Notes under the pieces: model-generated
The model's database searches: none
The model's input: the letters and a program-made list of their open reading frames with translations, nothing else
What the model was told of the DNA's origin: nothing
Source of the DNA: Methylophaga thiooxydans DMS010
GTDB lineage: Bacteria; Pseudomonadota; Gammaproteobacteria; Nitrosococcales; Methylophagaceae
Direction: 5' to 3'
Assembly: GCF_000156355.1 (NCBI RefSeq)
Contig: NZ_GG657906.1
Location: forward strand, 1-64,000
Length of the DNA: 64,000 bases
Made by a program: the position numbers and the translations under genes
In this document: in pieces, positions 8,262 through 16,840 of the stretch
How the letters are laid out: each line of letters opens with the position of its first letter
Numbering within the stretch: the first letter of the stretch is position 1

Positions 8262-9287
8262 ATGAGTAAAACCCAAACCTTCAGTATTCAGAATGCGTTA
8301 CCGACCACGGTGATTACAGGCTTTCTTGGCGTCGGCAAAACGTCGGCAATACAACACTTGCTGAGTTATAAACCAGCCTCTGAACGCTGGGCGGTATTGA
8401 TTAATGAATTTGGCAAAGTGGGTATTGACCGTCAGATTCTTAGTAGCACAGCAGGTCAGCAAGGCAATGTCGAAATTCGTGAGGTCGCTGGTGGCTGTAT
8501 GTGCTGCTCTGCGGGCTTGCCAATGCAGGTTGCCCTTAATCAGTTGCTGAGAAGCAAGAAACTGGACCGGTTATTGATAGAACCCAGCGGTCTGGGCCAT
8601 CCTGAAGAAGTAATAGCCTCGCTGGCCGGCCCTAACTATCGAGGTCTGCTGGATATCCGTTCTACGTTGACGATGGTTGATGCCAGACATTTTAAAGATC
8701 GGCGTTATACCGAGCATCCGGTGTTTTTACAGCAACTACATATTGCCGATATGCTGGTGGTGAACAAAACTGATTTGTCTCAACTCAGTGACATCAAGCA
8801 GATGGAAAAAACCTTGATGGCTTTGCACCTAGGTGAACTGCCAATCAAGTACTGTGAGCAAGGCAAGCTTGATCTTGACTGGTTGTCGGCACCGGCTAAA
8901 TTTGATCGGGCAACATGGGCGAATCCCCCCAAGGTCGTTCAGCTAGAATCTGCCGAAACACCGTTAACCGATAGCGGGTTTTTAAGAGAAACTCAGCAAT
9001 TGGACGGCTGGCACAGCTGTGGCTGGCGCTTCGATAACGACTGGCTATTCAATTCAGCCCGTCTGCTTGAATGGTGCCATACGCAAAATCCAGACAGACT
9101 CAAAGCCGTGATAAACACCTCTGACGGCAGGCTCATCATCAACTGGGTGGAAGGTCAGTTAAGCTATCAAAATACGCAGTCAAGTATCGATGAGAGTCGC
9201 TTGGAAATGCTGTTTCAAAACAAGCCCGATGCGGACGAAATGGAGCGACTATTATTTCAATGCCGCTGTCATTATTCTTCGGTATAG
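8262..9287 (+). CDS. CobW/COG0523-family GTP-dependent metallochaperone
   Basis: A 341-residue G3E GTPase. It has the P-loop GFLGVGKT at 20-27, the family metal site GGCMCC with Cys79, Cys81 and Cys82, a Walker B-like IEPSG near 106-110 and guanine specificity NKTD at 168-171. The C-terminal CobW domain follows, with an ending that contains CRCHY. COG0523 proteins (YeiR, ZigA, ZagA) deliver zinc to client enzymes, and many are induced by zinc starvation. Its position behind zrgA fits that group. A plausible local client is the amidohydrolase at 5532-7193, which is inference. The 3' end overlaps the convergent DUF3299 gene by 16 bp. Confidence 0.85.
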   Translation: MSKTQTFSIQNALPTTVITGFLGVGKTSAIQHLLSYKPASERWAVLINEFGKVGIDRQILSSTAGQQGNVEIREVAGGCMCCSAGLPMQVALNQLLRSKKLDRLLIEPSGLGHPEEVIASLAGPNYRGLLDIRSTLTMVDARHFKDRRYTEHPVFLQQLHIADMLVVNKTDLSQLSDIKQMEKTLMALHLGELPIKYCEQGKLDLDWLSAPAKFDRATWANPPKVVQLESAETPLTDSGFLRETQQLDGWHSCGWRFDNDWLFNSARLLEWCHTQNPDRLKAVINTSDGRLIINWVEGQLSYQNTQSSIDESRLEMLFQNKPDADEMERLLFQCRCHYSSV

Positions 9288-9850
9288 GGTTCGATAGTAT
9301 CTACCGTCATGCTGTAGGCAGATTGCGCTACATCATTCTCAGTAAAGGTCGTTTTTATCGTACCTTGTAGCCAGTATGCATTGTAAATATCTTCAACCAG
9401 AATACCTTGCTCCGAGGTGACATAAATAATCTGATTGGGTGGCGGAGGCGGTAAGTGAATACAGGCACCGAAGTAAGGCACCAGAAAAAACTGCGTCACT
9501 TGCTGCTGGTCATTCATTTCTATGGGTACAATAAAGCCGGGCAAACGAATCGCCTTGTCATCATATGCGGCAACCACATCGGTCGATGATAGGGCTCGTT
9601 GATAAGCATCATCAGGCAAGGTGGATTGCTCCAACGCGCTGAGCATTTTGTCACTCAGTGCATCCTCGAGACTGCCGTCTTCGATTTCATTGATATATGC
9701 CGGTGGATTTTCCAATGCTTTTAGATCTTTTTCCGGCAGCAGATCAACCCAGTTAATTCGCTGATACGATGCAGCCTGAGCCACCCCTGATGTGATCAGA
9801 ATGCATAGAAAAAAAACATGACGGATTAAAACAGCAATATTGATTAGCAT
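9272..9850 (-). CDS. DUF3299 exported protein of a zinc-uptake cluster
   Basis: A 192-residue protein. The start at 9850 opens with a hydrophobic segment ending in VAQAASY, a good signal peptide. A farther upstream start (9988) would overlap the divergent ABC ATPase gene and spoil the signal peptide. The core motif FLVPYFGACIHLPPPPPNQ, with one conserved Cys and His, is the hallmark of DUF3299. Relatives accompany ZrgA and a MacB-like transporter in zinc-regulated loci. Biochemical function is unknown, and the Cys-His-polyproline segment could bind metal. It is divergent from the ABC genes with a candidate operator between them. Its 3' end overlaps the CobW-family gene. Confidence 0.75.
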   Translation of the reverse strand: MLINIAVLIRHVFFLCILITSGVAQAASYQRINWVDLLPEKDLKALENPPAYINEIEDGSLEDALSDKMLSALEQSTLPDDAYQRALSSTDVVAAYDDKAIRLPGFIVPIEMNDQQQVTQFFLVPYFGACIHLPPPPPNQIIYVTSEQGILVEDIYNAYWLQGTIKTTFTENDVAQSAYSMTVDTIEPYTEE

Positions 9851-9869
9851 ACACGACTCATTATTTTCT

Positions 9870-9885
9870 TGATATGTTGTATCAT
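9870..9885. promoter_or_regulatory. Candidate Zur-type operator between divergent DUF3299 and ABC genes
   Basis: TGATATGTTGTATCA at 9870-9884 is palindromic at its outer five positions. It lies in the 69-bp gap between the DUF3299 start (9850) and the ABC ATPase start (9920), placed to control both. It matches the site at 7224-7240 (opposite orientation) in 12 of 13 bases. Regulation by Zur is inferred from the motif and the gene content. Confidence 0.5.
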
Positions 9886-9919
9886 TCAGCATGATTGTAC
9901 ATGAATCGACAAGGTATAT

Positions 9920-10585
9920 ATGTTCGTTATTAACGATCTGAAGTTCCACTATCCGGATGATGACAACGATCTGCTTAACATCCCTCACTGGCAGGTGGCT
10001 GCCGGTGAATCTGTCTTTCTTTCAGCTCCCTCCGGGACAGGTAAATCGACGCTGGTGAACTTATTGGCCGGCATCATTACACCGCAGCACGGAACCATTC
10101 GCGTGATGGATAGCGTGATTAATCACTTATCCTCGCGCCAGCGAGACGCATTTCGTGCGCGTCATATTGGTATGGTGTTTCAGCAGTTTAATTTAATTCC
10201 TTACCTGAGTGTGATGGATAATATCCGTCTTGCCAGTCGATTCTCCGATATGAGCAGGGCTGAAGCGGACGAGCGAAGTCACACGCTGTTGCAAATGCTC
10301 GGTCTCACCACATTAGATGCGACACGCCAGGCAGAGCAGCTCAGTGTGGGACAGCAGCAACGGGTGGCGATTGTCCGAGCACTGGTCAATGAGCCGGCAC
10401 TGTTGTTAGTGGATGAACCAACTTCTGCACTGGATGCGGCGCATCGGGATCAGTTTATTGGTTTATTGATGCAGCAACTAGACACTTCCCGCACTAGTTT
10501 GGTTTTTGTGAGTCATGACAGCAGTTTGAAACACCATTTCAGCCGTCATGTGCATATAGGACAGCTCCAACATGATGCTGATTAA
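9920..10585 (+). CDS. ABC transporter ATP-binding protein, LolD/MacB type
   Basis: A 221-residue ATPase with Walker A SAPSGTGKST (35-44), Q-loop FQQFN (about 87-91), signature LSVGQQQRV (141-149) and Walker B LLLVDEPTSALD (161-172). This is the LolD/MacB/FtsE subfamily that pairs with FtsX-type permeases, and such a permease follows with a 14-bp overlap. Together with the ZrgA-like and DUF3299 proteins the pair resembles the ZrgBC part of the Vibrio zinc-regulated transporter. It acts on the cytoplasmic face of the inner membrane. Control probably comes from the candidate operator at 9870-9885. Confidence 0.85.
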   Translation: MFVINDLKFHYPDDDNDLLNIPHWQVAAGESVFLSAPSGTGKSTLVNLLAGIITPQHGTIRVMDSVINHLSSRQRDAFRARHIGMVFQQFNLIPYLSVMDNIRLASRFSDMSRAEADERSHTLLQMLGLTTLDATRQAEQLSVGQQQRVAIVRALVNEPALLLVDEPTSALDAAHRDQFIGLLMQQLDTSRTSLVFVSHDSSLKHHFSRHVHIGQLQHDAD

Positions 10586-11786
10586 ACTTGCTTGGCACAG
10601 CTTAGGGTCTCGTCTGGGCACCGTGCTGCTGACCATTATGATGATGAGCGTAAGTATCTTAGTACTGCTCAGTGTGGAAAATATTCGTCATCAGGCCAAG
10701 GAGAGTTTTCAACAAAGCGTGTCTGATGTCGATTTAATCGTCGGGCCTAGAACGGGACAGATCAATCTTCTGTTGTATTCTATTTTTCATATTGGGGTGC
10801 CGACGCACAACCTGAGTTGGGATAGCTACCAAATGTTGCAGCAACAACCGGAAGTTGACTGGACCATCCCGTTGTCATTGGGGGATTCACATCAGGGTTA
10901 TCGTGTGGTGGGTAGCGAGCAACAGTTATTTGAACATTTTCGCTATCGTGCTGATCATTCTCTGGAGTTTGCTTCAGGTAACGCATTTAATGAGACCTAT
11001 GATGCTGTAGTGGGGGCTGAAGTTGCTGCCAGTTTAGGTTATCAAACCGGGAATGCGATTGTCTTGGCACATGGTATCGCCGATACCAGTTTCAGTCGGC
11101 ATGATAACCACCCGTTTCAAATAAGTGGCATTTTAAAGCCCACAGGTACGCCAATTGATCGTTCTGTGTTTATCAGTCTGACTGGTCTGGAAGCGATGCA
11201 TGCCGACTTTCCCGGTGCCAATACTGCTCCTGATTTAACCCCACAATCGGTTACTGCCGTGCTGGTGGGGCTGACATCCAAAATTAAAACGTTCTCACTG
11301 CAACGGGAAATCAATACCTATTCCGCAGAAGCCCTGCAAGCAATTCTTCCCGGTGTGGCGCTAAGTAGTCTATGGTCGATGCTAAGTGGTGTGGAGCAGA
11401 CGCTCTGGGTCATTTCCTTACTGGTTTTGCTGGGAGCATTGATCGGCATGGTTAATGTGCTTTTATTATCCATGCGTGAAAGACGTCATGAACTCGCTGT
11501 CTTGAGAGCGCTGGGCTACCACCCCAGCTTTTTATTTGCTTTGCTGCAGTTGGAAGCGATACTCATCACCGCATCTTCAATCATAGTGGCATTACTGGCA
11601 TTGTCGGCTGGTGATATGTGGCTACGCGAATGGTTGTTATCCCAGTTTGGTTTGTTTCTTGCCGATTCTCTGCTGCAAGCTGGAACTTGGCGTTTAGTCG
11701 GCGGCATTATGCTGGCAGCTATTCTTTCAGCGTTGTTGCCTGCCGTGAATGCTTACCGGCAAGGTTTGGGGACACAACTACGTTAG
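10572..11786 (+). CDS. FtsX-like ABC transporter permease (MacB/LolC type)
   Basis: A 404-residue permease with one N-terminal membrane helix (about residues 15-35), a large periplasmic domain (about 40-260) and three C-terminal helices with the FtsX motif MRERRHELAVLRALGY at about residues 300-315. The periplasmic part begins with DVDLIVGPRTGQINLLLYSI, typical of the subgroup found with ZrgA and DUF3299. The ATG at 10572 overlaps the ATPase gene, and an ATG three bases later is equally possible. FtsX-type transporters usually work as mechanotransducers or exporters, so how this subgroup aids zinc uptake is not evident from sequence. Confidence 0.85.
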   Translation: MMLIKLAWHSLGSRLGTVLLTIMMMSVSILVLLSVENIRHQAKESFQQSVSDVDLIVGPRTGQINLLLYSIFHIGVPTHNLSWDSYQMLQQQPEVDWTIPLSLGDSHQGYRVVGSEQQLFEHFRYRADHSLEFASGNAFNETYDAVVGAEVAASLGYQTGNAIVLAHGIADTSFSRHDNHPFQISGILKPTGTPIDRSVFISLTGLEAMHADFPGANTAPDLTPQSVTAVLVGLTSKIKTFSLQREINTYSAEALQAILPGVALSSLWSMLSGVEQTLWVISLLVLLGALIGMVNVLLLSMRERRHELAVLRALGYHPSFLFALLQLEAILITASSIIVALLALSAGDMWLREWLLSQFGLFLADSLLQAGTWRLVGGIMLAAILSALLPAVNAYRQGLGTQLR

Positions 11787-12898
11787 TTAATGGCTGGTGT
11801 AACACGATAAACATTACCTGAGTCAGTCCCAAGTATTAAAGCCCCGTGAGGCGCTTCGATAACATTTCTGATACGACTAGATAGACTGTTTAGCAGGCGT
11901 TGTTCATCGATAGCTTGGTTCTGATCATCAAGTGTAATGATATTTAAATGTTGAAGTTTTAACGCGCCGGCAAGTAACTTGCCATGCCACTCTTTAAATA
12001 GTGTGCCCTGATATTGAATCAGGCTGCTTGGCGCTATCGATGGGTCATACATTTGCACGGGTTGCTCCATGCCTTTTCGTTTTGTACCTTCACCGACTTG
12101 TAAAGGTGCCCAATATTCTTTGCCATAAGAAATGACCGGCCATCCGTAGTTTTTACCGGCCTGCACTAGATTAATTTCATCGCCACCACGCGGACCATGT
12201 TCAATCGCCCATAACTGGCCAGTTTGTTGGTTAAAAAACAAGCCTTGGGGGTTACGGTGGCCATAACTCCATATTTCCGGCAGCACATTAGCTTGGCCTC
12301 TGAACGGGTTGTCATCGGGGACTGTGCCATCAAGATTGAGCCTGAGTATGCTTCCGGCATGATTACTTCGGTTTTGAGCATTATCACGTTCGCCCCGATC
12401 GCCAATGGCCAAGAAGACATGACCGTTATTATCAAAGCTGATACGTCCACCAAAGTGAACTTTGTTGTCGGTGCGCGACTGCGTAACGAGCAGGTCCTGC
12501 CAGTTAACGAGTTGCTTATCCTGCAGTTTGGCACGAGATAAGGTGGTTGCGCCCTGACCATCTATCTCTTTGTTATAACTGAAATAAAGCCAACCATTGT
12601 TGGCGTAGTCAGGTGACAGTTGGACATCAAACAGACCACCTTGACCACTGACCAGAACATCTTCAGGTAAACCCATGATGTTAGTGATTTTTCCTGAGTC
12701 AGGATTAAGATGACTCAGCGTATTATTACGTTGTGTGATGAGGAGACTGTTATCTGGCAGGACAGCCATACCCCAAGGAATGGATAAGCCCTTGGCGAGT
12801 TGTTCAACATGCAGATCGTTATCACCATTGATTTCAGCCTGAACAAAAAATGGCATTATCAACGCCAGCAGCAGACCGTTAAAAGTCAAAAATCGCAT
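11783..12898 (-). CDS. PQQ-dependent soluble aldose sugar dehydrogenase (GSDH family)
   Basis: A 371-residue periplasmic protein: signal peptide (MRFLTFNGLLLALIMPFFVQA) then a six-bladed beta-propeller with the glucose/sorbosone dehydrogenase signatures LSIPWGMAVLPD, GGLFDVQLSPDY, HFGGRISFDNNGHVFLAIGD and WSYGHRNPQGL. These match E. coli YliI, which oxidises aldoses with PQQ. I chose the start at 12898 because AAGGAGTG lies just upstream. An upstream start at 13000 would overlap the SelO gene and bury the signal peptide. It follows selO by 25 bp and may be cotranscribed. The 3' end meets the FtsX-like gene convergently with a 4-bp overlap. Confidence 0.85.
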   Translation of the reverse strand: MRFLTFNGLLLALIMPFFVQAEINGDNDLHVEQLAKGLSIPWGMAVLPDNSLLITQRNNTLSHLNPDSGKITNIMGLPEDVLVSGQGGLFDVQLSPDYANNGWLYFSYNKEIDGQGATTLSRAKLQDKQLVNWQDLLVTQSRTDNKVHFGGRISFDNNGHVFLAIGDRGERDNAQNRSNHAGSILRLNLDGTVPDDNPFRGQANVLPEIWSYGHRNPQGLFFNQQTGQLWAIEHGPRGGDEINLVQAGKNYGWPVISYGKEYWAPLQVGEGTKRKGMEQPVQMYDPSIAPSSLIQYQGTLFKEWHGKLLAGALKLQHLNIITLDDQNQAIDEQRLLNSLSSRIRNVIEAPHGALILGTDSGNVYRVTPAIN

Positions 12899-12923
12899 CA
12901 CCACTCCTTGTCGAATTATTTCT

Positions 12924-14546
12924 TTATGAACTACATGACAGCATCGAGCAGCCTGGTTTGTTGCGTGCCCAATCCGGGCGTTTGGCCGCATATTGCTCAT
13001 ACTCGGGCTGCTCGTCGTAGGGATGCCGCATCACATCCAGTAACTCATTGACTAAAGAATGATCCCCTTGTTCCGACTTGTCGATGGCTAGTTGCGATAA
13101 GTAGTTACGTAAAATATATTTTGGATTGACGCGATTCATCTTGGTTTTACGGCTTCGATCGTCAACACCATCCTCTTTCACGCGAGTTAAATAACTTCTG
13201 ATCCACGCAGCAATATCCTGCTTATCTGATTGACTCAGGCTCTCGGGGGCATAAAAAGCGGGTAAAAGTGGTTGCAGCAGGGTGCCATCATCCTGATCGA
13301 TATCAGTGACCTTAATATTCGCCAACAGGCGATAAAAAATCGTCATATCGGTTTCACTGAGTTGCATGACTTTGTTGAGCTGCTGGTGTAACTCTTCATC
13401 ATCTGCCTTGAACTCGGCCAGCCCCAATTTATCGGCACGCATTTGTTGCCACTTATCGGTATAAACCGTGACGTAATCATTGAGAATGTTGCGTAATGCC
13501 TCAGCATCATCGATGAGCGGATAAATGGCATTCGCCATTTGCAACAAATTCCATTGGGCAATTTGTGGCTGTGCGCCAAAACGATAGCGTTTACCAACTG
13601 CATCGGTTGTATTGGGGGTCCAATTTGGGTCGTAGTCATCAATCCAGCCGTAGGGGCCATAATCAATGGTCAAGCCTAAAACAGACGTGTTGTCGGTGTT
13701 AAAGACGCCATGTACAAAGCCGACGCGCATCCAGTCGGTCACCATTGTCGCGGTACGTTCACAAATTTCGCGAAACCAAGCAAGGTAGGTTTCTTTACTG
13801 GGGGCACCCAAGTGGGGAAAGTCTGTTTCGATGGTGTAATTGACTAATTGTGTGAGTGTGTCGATATCGCCACGCGAGGTGAAAATCTCAAAACTGCCCA
13901 ATCGTAAGAAAGAAGGTGCAACACGACAGACAACGGCACCTGGTTCAGCTTCAGGCCGGCCATCGTAAAACATGTCTCGCATGACGTTTTCACCCGTGGT
14001 GACGATACTTAAGGCTCGCGTTGTGGGAATACCCAAGTGATACATCGCTTCACTGCATAAAAATTCACGAACGGATGAACGTAAGACAGCTAAGCCATCA
14101 GCGGTACGAGAATAAGGCGTCTCACCAGCCCCTTTGAGTTGCAGACAAAAGCGTTTGCCTTGTTGATTTATCACCTCACCAAGGTTGATTGCACGCCCGT
14201 CGCCCAGCTGACCAGCCCAATTACCGAATTGATGTCCACCGTAGCATTGTGCATGCGGTGCCATACCGTCCAATAGCAGATTACCTGCAAAAACTTGAGC
14301 GAACTGCTCACTTTGGCAAATTGATTCATCCAAATCTAATTCAGTTGCCATTTCAGCAGAAAATGCGACCAGTTGCGGCGCGCTGACTTGCCGTGGTTTA
14401 ACATAGGAAAAGCAGGCACCAAGGACCTGACGACGATGATTATCGGTTTCTGGATCAGCAGGTAGCTCCCGAACGAATTTATTGTCGAAGTGAAAGTCGA
14501 TAGGTGAGCTTGTGACAGTTGCGGTATTTGCTATATGTTTAGTCAT
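12924..14546 (-). CDS. selO: Protein adenylyltransferase SelO (YdiU)
   Basis: A 540-residue pseudokinase-fold protein that transfers AMP from ATP to protein hydroxyl groups. It shows the family motifs GHQFGNWAGQLGDGRA, LQLKGAGETPYSR, FVHGVFNTDNTS and LTIDYGPYGWIDDY, and the C-terminal tail GCSMLSCSS. In some eukaryotes selenocysteine sits near this end, while here it is cysteine, as in most bacteria. It is somewhat longer than the roughly 480-residue E. coli protein, the extra length lying in the C-terminal half. The start at 14546 is 37 bp from the divergent ald gene, so the two promoters must lie very close together. Confidence 0.9.
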   Translation of the reverse strand: MTKHIANTATVTSSPIDFHFDNKFVRELPADPETDNHRRQVLGACFSYVKPRQVSAPQLVAFSAEMATELDLDESICQSEQFAQVFAGNLLLDGMAPHAQCYGGHQFGNWAGQLGDGRAINLGEVINQQGKRFCLQLKGAGETPYSRTADGLAVLRSSVREFLCSEAMYHLGIPTTRALSIVTTGENVMRDMFYDGRPEAEPGAVVCRVAPSFLRLGSFEIFTSRGDIDTLTQLVNYTIETDFPHLGAPSKETYLAWFREICERTATMVTDWMRVGFVHGVFNTDNTSVLGLTIDYGPYGWIDDYDPNWTPNTTDAVGKRYRFGAQPQIAQWNLLQMANAIYPLIDDAEALRNILNDYVTVYTDKWQQMRADKLGLAEFKADDEELHQQLNKVMQLSETDMTIFYRLLANIKVTDIDQDDGTLLQPLLPAFYAPESLSQSDKQDIAAWIRSYLTRVKEDGVDDRSRKTKMNRVNPKYILRNYLSQLAIDKSEQGDHSLVNELLDVMRHPYDEQPEYEQYAAKRPDWARNKPGCSMLSCSS

Positions 14547-14583
14547 AACGTCATTCTACCAATATATAAAGCGGAGAAAAGTG

Positions 14584-15699
14584 ATGTTAATTGGTGTACC
14601 CAAAGAAATTAAAAATCACGAGTATCGAGTCGGTTTGACACCAGCAGGCGTGCGAGAGTTGAGTAAAGCCGGGCATTCTGTTCTGGTAGAACATGATGCC
14701 GGGGCAGCGATAGGGCTCTCTAATGACGCTTATCAGCAAGCAGGAGCAGAAATAGTAACGACGGCTGATGCTATTTTTCAACGTGCTGAGCTGATAGTAA
14801 AAGTAAAGGAGCCACTCGCAGCAGAACGACAACAACTCCGCCCCAATCAGATCTTATTCACATACCTACATTTAGCACCTGACGTTGAGCAAACGCGAGA
14901 TTTGCTTAACTCCGGTGCAAGTTGTATCGCTTATGAAACAGTAACGGACGCGCGAGGAGGCTTACCGCTCTTGGCGCCCATGAGTGAAGTGGCAGGGCGG
15001 ATGGCGATTCAAGCCGGTGCCCATGCCTTGGAAAAAACTCAGGGTGGGATGGGGGTTTTATTAGGCGGTGTGCCCGGTGTCGGACCAGCCAATGTGATTG
15101 TTTTGGGCGGCGGTGTCGTTGGTATTAATGCAGCAAGAATGGCGATGGGGCTTGGTGCTAATGTAACGGTATTGGATAAGTCTTTAGAACGCATAAAACA
15201 ATTGGATGCGCAGTTTGGCCCACAACTCAAAACCTTGTTTGCTACCACCGAATCGATTGAGCAAAGCATACAAACGGCAGATATGGTGGTGGGAGCGATT
15301 TTATTACCCGGTGCGACAGCACCTAAGTTAATCACCAGAACGATGTTAGCATCGATGAAAACAGGCGCTGTATTAGTGGATGTTTCGATTGATCAGGGCG
15401 GTTGTTTCGAGAGCTCAAAACCGACAACGCACGATGCACCCACCTATCAAGAGCGGGGGGTGATTCATTATTGTGTGGCGAATATGCCGGGCGCTGTTGC
15501 CCGAACGTCAACATTTGCCCTCACCAATGCCACATTGCCTTTTATTTTGGCTTTAGCCCAAAAAGGGTTAAAGGTCGCCTTGTTGGATGATAAACACTTA
15601 TTGGCCGGGTTAAATATTTATCAAGGTCAGGTGACGTACCAAGCGGTGGCTGAGGCACACGGTTATGACTATAGCAATCCCGAGTCGTTATTAAACTGA
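14584..15699 (+). CDS. ald: Alanine dehydrogenase
   Basis: A 371-residue NAD-dependent enzyme that interconverts L-alanine and pyruvate plus ammonia. The N-terminus MLIGVPKEIKNHEYRVGLTP is canonical. Catalytic Lys75 (VKVKEP) and His96 (TYLHLAP) are present, and the Rossmann glycine motif VLGGGVVG lies near residue 175. I chose the ATG at 14584 because GCGGAG precedes it and the length then equals that of characterised enzymes. A start at 14512 would overlap selO. In a methylotroph without abundant organic nitrogen it could assimilate ammonia as well as degrade alanine. The 3' end overlaps a convergent gene by 31 bp. Confidence 0.93.
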   Translation: MLIGVPKEIKNHEYRVGLTPAGVRELSKAGHSVLVEHDAGAAIGLSNDAYQQAGAEIVTTADAIFQRAELIVKVKEPLAAERQQLRPNQILFTYLHLAPDVEQTRDLLNSGASCIAYETVTDARGGLPLLAPMSEVAGRMAIQAGAHALEKTQGGMGVLLGGVPGVGPANVIVLGGGVVGINAARMAMGLGANVTVLDKSLERIKQLDAQFGPQLKTLFATTESIEQSIQTADMVVGAILLPGATAPKLITRTMLASMKTGAVLVDVSIDQGGCFESSKPTTHDAPTYQERGVIHYCVANMPGAVARTSTFALTNATLPFILALAQKGLKVALLDDKHLLAGLNIYQGQVTYQAVAEAHGYDYSNPESLLN

Positions 15700-16688
15700 A
15701 CGGCGGGATTCCAGATACGTTGCCATACCCATTGAACGCCCACACGGCGATTATTCTCGCTGCGAATACGGTTAGGCGTTGTCACTTGTACGCCGTTACC
15801 GTTGTCATAAGCCAACCTGAAACGAAAAAAGTAAGATGGCTCCATTCCCATTCGTAAATCAGAAGCAACAATGACATTCCCTTGTTTTTCCAGTTTAAAT
15901 AAACCGTTGGTAAACCAATTTATGCGTTGATAGGCGGCCAGGTTTTGTGTCTTATCAATTAACCCAGCACCACGGTTATAGCGTTTGAATTGAAATGTAT
16001 CGTCGTTTTCAAAGAGAGACTTAAAGCCTTCGTAGTAATGCTTGTCATCCACGACAACGATGCGCCATAACAAAGTATTGAAAGCGGTGGCCGACACTTG
16101 TAATTGAGAATACGTGATGTTTTGCAAAGCTAAGGCGTTTTTTGTTTGATTTTCCATCCACAGTTGAATGCCATACCCCCAAACAAGGTAGAGACAGCTA
16201 AACATAAAGCTATAACGCATTACTTTGTCACTGATCCTTTTTTCAGGTAGCACTAAAATCGCTAAAAAACCGGCTAGTAAAGGTATTGAATAGGTCGGAT
16301 CGATGATAAACACACTACCGCCGGATACCGGCGGCGGCATCAAAGGCCAAAATAGTTGGGTACCATAGACTGTCAGTGCGTCCAGTCCAGCATGTGTGAT
16401 TAAAACCAACCAGATGATGAGAAACCATTGCGAGAAACTAAATGTTTTATCAAAACGTTGTGCAAGCAATGCCAATATCGGTGCAATGGCGGTGTGAACA
16501 AACCAAGAGTGGGTCCAACTCCGGTGAAAGGTCATCGAGTCGAGGTCATTATCGTAGGGAATAAGCACATCAAGATCGGGTAAAACAGCAATTGTAGCTC
16601 CCCAAAGCATAGCTTTTCTGCGGGATGTTTTTCCAGCCACAACATATCCAACTGCACCACCTAGTAATGCTTGAGTAATAGTATCCAT
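15669..16688 (-). CDS. Membrane-bound metal-dependent hydrolase, YdjM/DUF457 type
   Basis: A 339-residue inner-membrane protein that begins with the family motif MDTITQALLGGAVGY, followed by ATIAVLPDLDVL and FHRSWTHSWFVH. The acidic and His residues of these motifs form the proposed metal site. About four membrane helices lie in residues 60-200, with a soluble C-terminal domain of about 150 residues. Relatives include E. coli YdjM and many YfhP-type proteins whose substrate is unknown, so only the family is assigned. The long C-terminal domain is predicted to lie outside the membrane. It converges on ald with overlapping 3' ends. Confidence 0.8.
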   Translation of the reverse strand: MDTITQALLGGAVGYVVAGKTSRRKAMLWGATIAVLPDLDVLIPYDNDLDSMTFHRSWTHSWFVHTAIAPILALLAQRFDKTFSFSQWFLIIWLVLITHAGLDALTVYGTQLFWPLMPPPVSGGSVFIIDPTYSIPLLAGFLAILVLPEKRISDKVMRYSFMFSCLYLVWGYGIQLWMENQTKNALALQNITYSQLQVSATAFNTLLWRIVVVDDKHYYEGFKSLFENDDTFQFKRYNRGAGLIDKTQNLAAYQRINWFTNGLFKLEKQGNVIVASDLRMGMEPSYFFRFRLAYDNGNGVQVTTPNRIRSENNRRVGVQWVWQRIWNPAVQFNNDSGLL

Positions 16689-16840
16689 CTGATTTTTATA
16701 ACCTTAATGGCCTCTTGTTAAGTCGTTTGAGGATGTAATCTGGTAGAGATGTTGCGGGAAAAAGTTCCCTGTTATACATTCAATGCTTAATCAAAACAGG
16801 CATTAGACCTGTCACGTAAATTCAACGATAACGCCATCAT

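Noticed and set aside
919-11786. Lanthanide-uptake (lut-type) cluster of methylotrophs
   Set aside because: Receptor and ABC genes are present, but lanmodulin, LutA-type binding proteins and the right gene order are absent. ZrgA, DUF3299 and COG0523 point to zinc.
12224-12541. 105-codon plus-strand frame inside the sugar dehydrogenase gene
   Set aside because: Antisense to clear beta-propeller coding sequence with full family motifs.
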